From Prorocentrum cordatum (Eukaryota; Sar; Dinophyceae; Prorocentrales; Prorocentraceae), in NCBI GenBank assembly GCA_963575745.1, contig CAUYUJ010000706.1:20001-46345 (forward strand): a DNA stretch of 26,345 nucleotides. Reading direction: 5' to 3'. Numbering within the stretch: the stretch's first letter is position 1; each line of letters starts with the position of its first letter. Made by a program: the position numbers and the translations under genes. Positions 1 to 7,864 of this stretch are shown one piece after another. The notes beneath the pieces are model-generated. The model saw only the letters and a program-made list of their open reading frames with translations, was not told where the DNA came from and searched no databases.

Positions 1-160
1 AGAAGGGACGAGCCTTCTCAGAAGGCTCGCAAGTCCCCGGGCCTTCTGAGAAGTTTTGTAAGCCTTCCCCCAAGACGCAAAACACACTTTTCAGAAGGCG
101 CGAGGGCTTCATAGAAGTCCTGCCGCCCTCTGAGAAGGTCTTCTCCTTCTCATGTACCCC
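1..160. repeat. AGAAGG-rich inverted-repeat segment at left edge
   Basis: The motif CTTCTGAGAAG and close variants recur through this stretch in both orientations. A near-perfect palindrome at 9-29 has ten-base arms (CGAGCCTTCT and AGAAGGCTCG) around a single C. It lies downstream of the last visible PUF exon on the gene's strand, so it is probably intronic or intergenic. The element may continue off the left edge. Its family is not recognised. Confidence 0.5.
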
Positions 161-270
161 CCTCGCTCGCCGCCGATTCTGGGTACCTCACGGGGTCAGG
201 ATCTGGGGCGGCTGCAAAACTTAGCATGAAATTGGCGGGAAACTGGACTACTGAAGCAGAATTTGGGAGG

Positions 271-392
271 GCTGCGCGGATTTCTGGGTCGGCACTGGAC
301 ACCCCCCCCTGCGTGGCGCGTGGAGTGCGCCGGGGGCGGCGCCAGAGGCCCCGCCAGGGTTCCAGCGCCAGTCCGAGAGATCCGCGCGGAGC
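271..392. mobile_element. Short TIR element, copy 1 (122 bp)
   Basis: The outer ends are inverted repeats of each other: GCTGCGCGGATTTCT on the left, and GCTCCGCGCGGATCTCT when the right end is read on the other strand. The whole segment aligns with 2155-2277, which has the same ends, the same core (a run of C, then GCGC and GGGGCGGCGCC) and nearly the same length. No coding capacity is present. It sits just 3' of the last visible PUF exon, probably inside the next intron. I see no convincing target duplication. It is best described as a MITE-like or introner-like sequence. Confidence 0.6.
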
Positions 393-446
393 TCCGAAAG
401 CTATTCAATGTCGCTCTGTCTTCTTCCAGATGTTTTGCAGTCGAGC

Positions 447-617
447 CTGTCGGTCATCATGGAGACCAGCGGCGGGTTGCGCCTGCCCTCCTCCCCGAGC
501 ACCGCTCGCACCAGGGCGGCGTGCTCCTCCTCGAGGGCCGGGGCGTGCTCTCCCACCGTGGACACCTCGACGCACTTGTCGACGACGTTGCTGGAGCACT
601 TGTGTACGGAGAAGTCC
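447..617 (-). CDS. PUF-domain protein, 3' exon (repeat 7 and start of repeat 8), partial
   Basis: This minus-strand exon continues the PUF domain of the exon at 905-1935. It encodes repeat 7 (DFSVHKCSSNVVDKC), then an acidic insert (about EHAPALEEEH), then NPPLVSMMTDR, which matches the lead-in to repeat 8 of Pumilio proteins. The 36-residue spacing from repeat 6 to repeat 7 is exact once the intron at 618-904 is removed. The right boundary is set by the 8-bp duplication at 618-625. The left boundary is inferred at a CAG|GC donor (GC donors occur in dinoflagellates), because after MTDR the frame loses PUF similarity and ends at 401. The missing half of repeat 8 is not between 1 and 446 and must lie off the left edge. 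Repeat 7 has Asp where Pumilio repeat 7 usually has Glu. Confidence 0.75.
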
Positions 618-674
618 AGGATGTCTTGTGTGTGTCTCGGGGGCAGCTCTTTAGAGACCCCCCGCGTCAGCGAC

Positions 675-797
675 GATCGGCGCCGATACTCGGCGCGTCG
701 ACGGCGATCGGCACCGACACTCGGCATCGACACCTGGCAACGACACTTGGCACCGACACTCGGCGCCGACACTCGGCACCGACTCTCGGCACGTGCA
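675..797. repeat. 13-bp tandem repeat (CGGCACCGACACT-like)
   Basis: About eight or nine imperfect copies of CGGCACCGACACT run head to tail inside the introner-like intron. They make up much of the element's interior. They carry no coding signal in the PUF frame. Confidence 0.7.
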
Positions 798-834
798 CCC
801 ACCAGGGTGCAATCTCCCCTAAGGGGGGTCCTAA

Positions 835-873
<39 letters not shown>

Positions 874-876
874 GAG
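835..876. repeat. (GA)n microsatellite
   Basis: An almost pure AG dinucleotide run, broken once by a C near 861. It lies just inside the 5' (transcript-sense) end of the intron. On the transcribed minus strand it reads as a CT tract. Confidence 0.9.
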
Positions 877-904
877 GCGATCTCTGCCACCCTGACGCAC
901 ACAA

Positions 905-1935
905 AGGATGTCGCGGGAAATGATCCTCAGGATGCGCTGCTTGTCCTGCTTGCGCCCGTGCTGCAGAGTGTGCTGCACCACGTAGTTGCCGTAGGGGTCC
1001 TTGGCGAACCTCGCGGCGCCCTCGCAGATCTGGTCCAGCATCTTCTCCAGGTGGTGCAGGGGGCAATGCTCGAGGAGGCGCTGGATCACGCGGCAGCCGT
1101 ACCTATGCACCACCAGATCCTCGGTCTCGCTCTCTACCGCCCGCTTGATGAACTGCACCGTGTCGGGGTGCATCTGCTCGATGCACTTCTGCACGACGTG
1201 GTTGCCGTGCATGCTGTAGATGCAGTCGGACACGCTCGGCTCCAGCTCGGCGGCCAGCGCCAGCAGCGCCTCCTTCGACATGTACTCGATCGCCGCCTGC
1301 ATCACGCGGCAGCCGCTCGGATCTTTTGTGAGCGGGAGGAAGCTGCCTCGGAGCTCGGCGATCAGGCTCCTCCTCTGCGCTCCGTCGGCCACGTCGAAGA
1401 GCTTCTGGACGACTTGGCAACCGCTGGCGTCGCAGGCGAGCGCCTTGGCCTCGGGCACGACGGTGGCGAACACCTTGGCCTTCTGCTCGCCCGTGGCAGA
1501 GTCGAGGAAGCTTAGGAGCTCCACATGGCCAACCCGGTCCCGCGCGAACTCCAAGATGTCCCCAAGGAGCTCGTCTGGGGTGATGTCAGTCTTAGCTCCC
1601 GTCCGGAATGCCTTCAGTGTCTCACACATGTTCGGGTCCAGCTCCTCGGGCTGAACCGGCTTCGAGGGCTCGTCCTCCTCCTCCCTCTGAGGCGCCTTCC
1701 CCTTCCCGCCGCCTCCAGCGCCTCCCTTGCCGTCCGCGCCCTTGCCCTTCCCCTTCGCTGGGCCCTGTGCCGCGCCCTTGCCGCCCGCGCCGAGGTAGCC
1801 CGACGAGCCCACCTGGTACATCCCGGGGTACGCCGGCTGCGCGGACGGGTCCATGCCGAAGCCCCACGGGGGCATCTGATAGCCCATCTGGTAGAACGCG
1901 GCCATGTACGGGTTCATCATGCCGTACTGGTACGC
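905..1935 (-). CDS. Pumilio/PUF-family RNA-binding protein, main exon (repeats 1-6)
   Basis: Sequence-specific RNA-binding protein of the PUF family, which normally binds UGUA-containing 3' UTRs and represses or localises the mRNA. Numbered from the Met at 1918-1920, residues 1-48 are rich in Met, Tyr, Pro and Gly. Residues 49-77 are a Gly-Lys-rich linker and 78-95 are acidic. PUF core motifs then recur every 36 residues: VGHVELL 130, SGCQVVQ 166, SGCRVMQ 202, HGNHVVQ 238, YGCRVIQ 274 and YGNYVVQ 310. Repeats 3-6 carry the standard base-contact triads; repeat 1 is degenerate and repeat 2 has Cys where Asn is usual. The frame stays open upstream of the Met (AYQYGM...) to a plausible AG|G acceptor near 1935, with a stop at 1963-1965, so upstream exons are likely. 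The family assignment is very secure. The first exon and start codon are not identified. Confidence 0.92.
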
Positions 1936-1967
1936 CTGCTTAGCATGGGGGAAGGCGGATCCTCAGC

Positions 1968-2116
1968 GAAACGGGTCCTGGACCCTGGAGCCTTCCCCCA
2001 GGACGAGTTCTTCGTCCTGGATCGTTTCCTGACAGTCCCGGGGCCCATGGAGGGCCCCGAGGGCCCGAAAACTGCGAAAAACCTCAGGACCCGTCGTTTC
2101 CCTCAGGACCCGTTTC
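1968..2116. mobile_element. Hairpin-bearing TIR element, family copy A (149 bp)
   Basis: Perfect 13-bp terminal inverted repeats, GAAACGGGTCCTG at 1968-1980 and its complement at 2104-2116. An internal hairpin at 1998-2020 has nine-base arms (CCAGGACGA and TCGTCCTGG). The core (GTTTCCTGACAGTCCCGGGGCC, then GAAAAACCTC) resembles the cores at 2481-2666 and 3143-3290, making a local three-member family. It lies just upstream (transcript sense) of the PUF main exon and is probably intronic. No clear target duplication was found. Confidence 0.6.
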
Positions 2117-2154
2117 TAGACGAAGGAAAAACGGTCTAAACATAAACTTTTGAC

Positions 2155-2277
2155 GCTCCTCGCGGATGTCTTGGATCTGCGCTGGACCCCCCTCCCTGGC
2201 GCGCGGAGCGCGCCAGGGGCGGCGCCGGAGGTGCCGCCAAGGGGGCCGAGCGCGGATCCAAGAAATCCGCGCGGAGC
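2155..2277. mobile_element. Short TIR element, copy 2 (123 bp)
   Basis: The 29-bp ends at 2155-2183 and 2249-2277 are inverted repeats with 26 matches (core CGCGGATNTCTTGGATC). The segment aligns along its whole length with 271-392. The TIRs of this copy are better preserved. It has no ORF of its own. Given its place upstream of the PUF main exon it may be intronic, but that depends on the unmapped upstream exons. Confidence 0.65.
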
Positions 2278-2366
2278 GCCACAAGTGTATATGTATGCCG
2301 GTTTTTCTCCCTCGAGCTTCGACAGACGGCCAGCCCCGCTCGCCCGCGAGAAAAAAAACAAAAAAC

Positions 2367-2416
2367 AAGGCCAGCTACCCACCTCAAACCTGGGTTTGAG
2401 GTGAGCAGCTGGCCTT
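2367..2416. repeat. Long hairpin (21 paired bases)
   Basis: AAGGCCAGCT (2367-2376) pairs perfectly with 2407-2416, and CACCTCAAACC (2380-2390) pairs perfectly with 2393-2403. They are separated by a symmetric 3-nt internal loop and a 2-nt apical loop. It is too large to be chance. It may be the core of another short palindromic element. Confidence 0.8.
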
Positions 2417-2480
2417 GGTTGCCCCCCACCTGCAATAGAGAAGGGTTCCCCAGGAAATCCACTTCCCCCCCTACAAGAGA

Positions 2481-2666
2481 CCCAGACCCCCGACGTCATG
2501 ATTTTTTCATGACGTCGACCCCCAGAGGTTTGGACCCATTCCCCAGGACCGGTGTTTCCTCCCGAGTCGTTTTTTGACGGCCCCGAGGCCCGGCAGGGGC
2601 TCCCCAAAGCCGCAAATATGGAAAAACCTCCCGTCGTGATTTCTTCATGACTCGAGGGGGTCTGGG
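2481..2666. mobile_element. Hairpin-bearing TIR element, family copy B (186 bp) with 6-bp duplication
   Basis: The ends are CCCAGACCCCC at 2481-2491 and its complement at 2656-2666, with similarity continuing inwards to GTCATGA. It is flanked by AAGAGA on both sides (2475-2480 and 2667-2672), a probable target duplication. Next to the left end a hairpin at 2491-2517 has perfect 11-base arms (CGACGTCATGA and TCATGACGTCG). Its interior matches copy C closely, with shared blocks around GACGGCCCCG and AGAGGTNTGGACCC. It contains no ORF. Confidence 0.65.
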
Positions 2667-2672
2667 AAGAGA

Positions 2673-3060
2673 GAAGGGCTCCCCCTGGCGCGCCTGCATC
2701 GCATCGAACTTGGCCATGTCTGGGGGCGGCGGCGCCGCCCTCTTCCCCCGGCCCCTGCGCGCTCCTGGAGGGCTGCCCGCGCCGGGCTCCTCTGCGGCCG
2801 GGGCCTGGGCCTGCACGGCCCGGGGGGCCGCCCCCTGCGCGCCCGCCCGCGGGCGAGCGGTGGGCGACTCCATCGGCTCTTGCCGGGGCCGCCGCGCGCC
2901 GCTTGGCGCGCGCGCGCGAGCGGCTCGGCCTGGCCTCCTCGAGCTGCTTCGCCCCTCTCTGCGCTCCCTGCACCCTTGGCAGTGGTGTGCGGCCCTGTGG
3001 AGGGTCGAAAACGCAGAGCGCTCCCGCCAGAGAGTTTGAGCCCGGGCGGTCACGGACGAG
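2673..3060 (-). other. Possible upstream exon of the PUF gene, unproven
   Basis: Between elements B and C the minus strand has open frames rich in Ala, Pro, Arg and Gly. One contains DMAKFDAMQARQGEPFS, and another contains QGAQRGAKQLEEARPSRSR. Very high GC keeps several frames open by chance, so neither is reliable. Placement between two introner-like elements on the PUF strand is the only contextual support. I cannot define splice sites. Confidence 0.2.
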
Positions 3061-3142
3061 GAGGTGGGAGAGGAGGAGAAGAGGCGAACGAGGAGCGGGG
3101 AGGCCCATGCCCCGGACATCCTCCCTCGTGCTTCCTGTTCGC

Positions 3143-3290
3143 AACGTGGCTCCCCAGAGGTCTGGACCCCTTCCCCGGGACTGGCTGTTCCTCCTGAGCC
3201 GTTGTCTGACGGCCCCGCGGCCCAAGTGAGGCCCCCGGAGGCCCAGCAGGAGCAAAAAACTTTCGTCGTGAGGCTTCTCACGACGAGAGA
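3143..3290. mobile_element. Hairpin-bearing element, family copy C (about 148 bp)
   Basis: Aligns with copy B from CCCCAGAGGTNTGGACCC through TTCCTCC, GAGNCGTTNTNTGACGGCCCCG and CCCAGCAGGAGC, to CGTCGTGA. A perfect hairpin with ten-base arms lies at 3263-3286 (TCGTCGTGAG and CTCACGACGA, loop GCTT). The outer limits are approximate because terminal repeats are less clear than in A and B. Confidence 0.55.
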
Positions 3291-3299
3291 ATGTCAGGA

Positions 3300-3485
3300 C
3301 CCTCCGCCGAGTCCATGCTGGCCGTGTGGCCGCATCCCGTGCCGAGCCCCTCCCCATCACGGAGTACTTTTCCGTCGGCGGCGAGGCCGCGGCGGTCCGC
3401 TCCAGCGCGTGGCCATTCGGGGCAGCCGCATCCCAAGAGAGTCCTCCGAGAGCCCACCCGAACGGTGTTTCATGAAGGAGCCCTG
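3300..3485. other. Stretch without a supported gene
   Basis: GC-rich sequence between element C and the large microsatellite. Minus-strand frames are open (for example GWALGGLSWDAAAPNGHA), but they run straight into the microsatellite and have no recognisable domain. An exon cannot be excluded. Confidence 0.3.
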
Positions 3486-3518
3486 ACACACACACACACA
3501 CACACCCACACACACCCA

Positions 3519-3558
<40 letters not shown>

Positions 3559-3915
3559 CACACACATACATACACACACATACATACAGACTTACATACA
3601 TACATACAAATATACATACATACATACATACATACATACATACATACATACATACATACATACATACATACATACATACATGCATACATACATATATACA
3701 TACATACATACATACATACATACATACATACATACATACATACATACATACATACAGACACACATACATACATACATACATACATACATACATGCATACA
3801 TACATACATACATACATACATACATACATACATACATACATACATACATACACACATACACACACATACATACATGCATGCATGCATGCATACATACATA
3901 CATACATACACACAA
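3486..3915. repeat. Compound microsatellite: (CA)n, (ACGC)n, (CATA)n
   Basis: About 430 bp of simple repeat. It starts with CA dinucleotides, passes through ACGC tetramers (about 3518-3556), and continues as a long CATA tract with scattered CATG, ACAC and CAGA interruptions. Open frames of Thr-His-Ile or Cys-Val-Tyr across it are artefacts of the repeat. Tandem CATG units at 3873-3890 are a second-order expansion inside the tract. Confidence 0.98.
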
Positions 3916-5190
3916 ATAACAGGACTCCCCACATGTTCGTATATTATCTGGGTTGTTGTCTTCCCCCCCACTTCCCATATTTTCCCATATTTTCTCGGGA
4001 ATCGACGATTAAAAAGTGTCTGTGTTTTTTCCCCTCCTGATTTTATTCAACAAGCAACTGGACCATTTCAAACCTTGCCTATTTTTTCACCGATGGCCCG
4101 CACGGCTCCCACGAGGGCCCGACAGACGTCAGCTTCCACATTACACCCAAGGGACCCCAAAGGCCGCCATCGGGGTGCCCAATATTGTCCCCATTGGGGT
4201 TTCTTGGACTGCTTGAACTGATCCCTCGTTTGGATCGAGTGGTCTTGGATTTGTCCACTTGTGTTAGTTGTGCGAACCCGACTCCACCTACTGCTGTTTC
4301 TCAGTGCAGAGTGTCCAGCGATCGTGCCTGAACTTATTGCTGAGTGTCAACGAAGAACGAATGTCGTTACGATGCGAACTGGCAATCGCAATGCAATCGG
4401 ATTACGCAACGCACCAGAACAACATGTATTTCGAAAGAAACCACCCCCTACTCCCGACCCGTGTAACAGGCTCACAAACCAAGCAAACTGACACACGCGG
4501 GCGACATACAAATAGAGCAAGCAAGCCAACCAGACAACTGGCCCATGGAGGCCGGGCAGTTCTGGCACGAGGGCGCCGCCTCAAACGGTAAACAGCATGA
4601 GAATAATTACGCGGCGCGCGCATGGCGCAAGCGAATGCTGCAGCTCGACACTGGCTCAACGATCGTTCCCCGATGTCGGTCTCTGCGGGCCCGGCTTGGG
4701 CTCTGGGACCGTCAGATATCCATGGGGGACGAGTTTTGGATGGAGTCTGTGGACCAGTTTGGGATGGTTTTTGGAAAGAGCATGGTGTCAACAAACACTT
4801 CCATGGCTGGGAGGGACCCTGTCTCGAGGAAAGCGCTCTGCGGCAGAGCCGAAATCAGCGGCACGCAGTTTTTTTTCAACATACGTGATCTAATCCTATG
4901 GTATTGTCCAACAAGTAGGCGTAATCAGACGGACAAGGAGGGAGGCATGAGAATCAAGAAGGAGAGCCCCAGGTCTAGTTCCTTGGCCTCGGCGTGCCTA
5001 CGCTCCAGAAGCTGATGATGATGAGAAGGAGGAGGAGGAAGAGGAGGAGGGGATCGGAGCACGATCGGCGCTTCCAGGGGGTGGTAGCCGCACTAGCGAG
5101 CGGGGGGCGACCCGTGCTTGAGAGAAGGGCGCGCTCAGTGGGGCTTGGCAGACAAGACTCGGAGGAGAAAGGAGAGGGAGGCAGGGAGAG
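3916..5190. other. Gene-free stretch
   Basis: No homologous coding region or repeat family recognised on either strand. The composition from about 4230 to 4600 is closer to 50% GC than most of the window. A short AGG-rich tract lies at 5020-5055. Short open frames here lack domains and consistent codon bias. Confidence 0.5.
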
Positions 5191-5213
5191 GAGGGAGTTC
5201 CAGAAACCGCCCT

Positions 5214-5345
5214 AGCGCTCCGGCAACAATCCCAGTGCTCCGACAACGAATCCAGCGATCTGGAAAGAAGCCTGCGCCCGTTCTGGAAGCAACCTGGCGC
5301 CCGCTTCGGAAGCCGGTTGCGCCCGATCCGGAAACAGGTCTCGCC
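5214..5345. repeat. Degenerate 20-23-bp tandem repeat
   Basis: Six or seven diverged units of the type GCGCCCGNTCNGGAAGC, each starting with a GCGCTCC- or GCGCCCG-like block and continuing with GGAAGC or GGAAACA. Units lengthen from about 20 bp on the left to 22-23 bp on the right. No coding role is evident. Confidence 0.55.
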
Positions 5346-5390
5346 CGCTCCAGCAGCGGGAGGAGGGAGCGGGATCCATTTTGGCGCGCG

Positions 5391-5415
5391 GGGGCTCCAG
5401 CTCAGCTGGAGCCCC
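5391..5415. repeat. Perfect palindrome, 12-bp arms
   Basis: GGGGCTCCAGCT, a single C, then AGCTGGAGCCCC. It follows the degenerate tandem repeat directly. No flanking duplication is visible. It could be the relic of a short foldback element. Confidence 0.8.
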
Positions 5416-6235
5416 TCGCGAGCTGAACAAAGAAAAACCGAACAACTTGGAAATCAAATATTGCTTGCTTCGGGAAAACACAAAATCGTTGCACCAATCC
5501 GCTTGGGGGGCGCAGCTTCATGACAGCTGCCGTGAAGAGGACGCCAGCGGGTGCAGCGAACCCCACTGGCGCCAGGCCGCAAAACCAACATCGCAGCTCG
5601 CAGGCGCGGCAAGACGCACTGGCGAGGCCGGCCTGGGAGACAGCCCAGACGGCCTGACCAACACGGAAACGGACCAGCGACAACCTGCCACCGCTGGAAG
5701 CAGGGGCGACCCGGCCGCCACGCGAGCAAAAACGCACAGTCTTTGCCTCGGCGAGCGCCGCTCTGAGGGGCCGCTTGTTGTGTGCACAGCGCCAGCTGTG
5801 GGCGTCCCACCGCACGGCTCTACCCTCGGCTCCAACAGCGCGGCGTCTGCACGGCACCGACCGCATGGCGCGTCGGCCGATCCCAACAGGACCACCCAAA
5901 TCCGCAGCTTGCAGGCACGTCGAGACTAGCAGCTAGGGCCAGTCTGGGGGGCCCTGACGGTCAGAGAGACAAAGCACGACCATGCCGCACAACGGACAGT
6001 TCAGGTTTGACCTGCGCGGTGGCCACCCAAGGAACACCAAAACGCCAGACCAGAACGGAGCCAGGCCCGAGCACAAGCGCGAGCAGCTTGCGGGACCAGC
6101 AGAACGGGCCACTACGCCCACATAAACAAACGGATGGCCCAGACACGTCCGAGAGAAGACAGCGCCAACGGTGCACCGCACACTATGCCAGCACGCCGCA
6201 CACTACAAGTGGCCAAAGACGGTGGCATCGACTGT
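5416..6235. other. Gene-free stretch
   Basis: GC-rich, with many short open frames on both strands and none with a recognisable domain. Weak internal similarity exists (CGCAGCTCGCAGGC near 5592 and CGCAGCTTGCAGGC near 5901), too little to call a repeat. It ends where the LINE relic begins. Confidence 0.4.
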
Positions 6236-6419
6236 AACCCCAGGCTCCTCAGGGTGGAGTCCCTTGGTCAACATCCTCCACGGTCTGATGTGTGACGCCC
6301 ATTTTTGCGTCGCACTTCTTGTCGAGGTTCCTGAGTTGGCCCCCCGACATGCTGCACCCGCACTTGTGGCAGATGCACAGAACATATCCATCTGAGCAGT
6401 CGAGCAACACGACAAACTG

Positions 6420-6564
6420 CGGAGGAGGAGGAGGAGGAGGAGGAGGAGGAGGAGGAGGGGACGGAGGGGGCGGAGGGGGAGGAGGGGGAGGAGGGGGAGG
6501 AGGGGGGGGGAGGAGGAGGAGGGGAGGAGGAGGAGGAGGAGGAGGAGGAGGAGGAGGAGGAGAA
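6420..6564. repeat. (GGA)n microsatellite in LINE relic 1
   Basis: About 145 bp of GGA and GGGGGA units on the plus strand. It lies between the two CxxC motifs of the LINE tail, so the minus strand reads it as poly-Pro, poly-Leu or poly-Ser. Confidence 0.95.
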
Positions 6565-7074
6565 AGCAACCTGGCATGAGAGACCTTCCGCACCGTCGAG
6601 CATCTCCCTCCGAGGTGGCTCCGAGGACTTCCATCGCCGGCCCTTCGAGCACGACGCGCACTGCCAGTACAGTGGAGGTCAGTCCACAGGAAAGCTCCCA
6701 CAAGAGACCCAACCCTGAGACCCCAGGACGTCCACTGACTCTTGGCGCGGGGACGCCACGCTTTCCCTTTTGGGTACTTGTTCCTATTCTCATCTTCTTG
6801 AGCGAAGAGACCCATCGAAACCCAAGAGACCCAGGGCACCCTGGAGGCAGGCAGGGTGCCTCCTGGCCTGAGCCTCCACTGCGGCTGCCCACCCCGCTCC
6901 ACTGATCAGGGGCGAACGGTCCGCCCGCCGGCTCGTCCCCGGGCGGAGCGGGCACTCGCTCAGCGTCAGAGCCGAGCGAGAGACGCGGCCAGGGGACGCG
7001 CAGCTTCGCCCTCGACCGACCCACTGCTGGTGGGCTTGTTTTCCACCACCTCCATAAGTAGGAGCGGGAGGGGG

Positions 7075-7213
7075 TCCTCCTCCTCCTCCTCCTCCTCCTC
7101 CTCCTGCTGCTGCTCCTGCTGCTCCTCCTCCTCCTCCTCCTCCTCCTCCTCCTCCTCCTCCTCCTCCTCCTCCTCCTTCCCCCTTCAAACTTATGGTGGT
7201 GGTGGTGGTGGAG
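7075..7213. repeat. (TCC)n / (TGC)n / (GGT)n microsatellite in LINE relic 1
   Basis: TCC trinucleotides with a short CTGCTG block, running to about 7176, then a separate GGT run at about 7193-7213. It follows the RNase H block, so the RNase H frame runs into poly-Gly. Confidence 0.95.
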
Positions 7214-7864
7214 AAAACAGGGCCGTCAACTGCTCTCGCGATGGCGCAGGCACGAGCAAGGCCCTCTTGCTCCAGAAACGGCGACAAGGGATGCAGGGAT
7301 GCCGCCTGCTCAGCCACCGCGCCGGCACTGTCGTTGCCGAGCATGCGCAACCGATCTTCAGCGTCAGCGGCGGCCTGCAGCTCTCTGTGGGCTTTGACTT
7401 TGACCAGTCGCACCATGGGCCAGCGCTCGCGAACGAACTGGGCCACGCCGCTAACAATAGCTCGCTGAGCTGATATTTTGGCTCCTGGCAGAGCAGCGAA
7501 GCGAAATCCGCGCACCCTTGGCAGTCCGAAAACAAAACACTTGGGCCAGTGACCCACTGCACAGCGACAGACATGGAATGGTATTCGGCAGCTTGTGGTG
7601 TTTGCGGGCAAGGCGCCCACACTGGATCATGCACACGCACGATCACCTTCCCCGTCGCACGATCCATGAGGACGATGGCCCATCCCGCTCTGTTAAAAAA
7701 CTCCCCGACCAGGAAACGAGTACAGGAACCATCGATGAAAAGCTCCCCCTCGAAGGAGTCGCTGATGTCCACTTCGTTGTCCCCCTCCCAGTCGATCACG
7801 ATTCCCCCAAGAGGAAGGAAGAGGAGGCGGAGGAAGACCATGGTGGCGACTGGAGAGCACGATG

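Larger units (their letters stand above)
618..904 (-). mobile_element. Introner-like intron with TIRs and 8-bp target duplication
   Basis: This 287-nt segment interrupts the PUF domain and must be spliced out. It consists of an element at 626-904 plus one copy of a duplicated octamer (AGGATGTC on the plus strand, at 618-625 and 905-912). The element ends at 626-646 and 884-904 are 21-bp inverted repeats with 17 matches, beginning TTGTGTG on each strand. Inside are 13-bp tandem repeats and a GA tract. Cutting after the first octamer leaves one copy in the mRNA and joins ...SRDIL to DFSVHK... in frame. No GT-AG pair fits within the octamer ambiguity. The best choice with an AG acceptor has an AC donor, so the exact splice sites are uncertain. 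Introns built from TIR elements with target duplications are known as introners in dinoflagellates and some other algae. Confidence 0.8.
6240..7800 (-). pseudogene. LINE-type retrotransposon relic 1: RNase H domain plus CxxC tail
   Basis: The 3' coding end of a non-LTR retrotransposon on the minus strand. RNase H starts with ELFIDGSC (Asp codon 7731-7733), followed by NRAGWAIV, then PQTPQAAEY (Glu near 7586) and VLFSDCQG (Asp near 7526). After a frame change between about 7520 and 7485 it resumes as VKVKAHRELQ (His near 7389) and LGNDSAG (Asp near 7332), then AASLHP. All the classical RNase H1-type active-site positions are still readable. Further on come a CxxC motif (YWQCASCSK, about 6640) and, in another frame, LCICHKCGCS (about 6370), then KGLHPEE near the end. 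GGA/TCC microsatellites sit between these blocks. At least three frame changes make it non-functional. The RT and endonuclease parts are not seen upstream. Confidence 0.75.

Noticed and set aside
2116-3585. A 489-residue open frame on the minus strand
   Set aside because: It reads through three short inverted-repeat elements and part of the microsatellite. High GC keeps it open and no domain is visible across it.
3357-3971. Long open frames of Cys-Val-Tyr-Met or Thr-His-Ile repeats
   Set aside because: They are translations of the CA/CATA microsatellite in every frame, with no start context or domain.
5018-5060. A short GAGGAGGAAGAGG tract as a regulatory purine element
   Set aside because: Too short and too common in this window to be distinguished from microsatellite background.
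5592-5915. Possible dispersed repeat CGCAGCTNGCAGGC in two places
   Set aside because: Similarity does not extend beyond about 14 bases, so it is compatible with chance in GC-rich DNA.
7468-7484. ATTTTGGCTC, resembling part of the dinoflagellate spliced leader
   Set aside because: The rest of the leader is absent, and the sequence is accounted for as RNase H coding on the minus strand of LINE relic 1.
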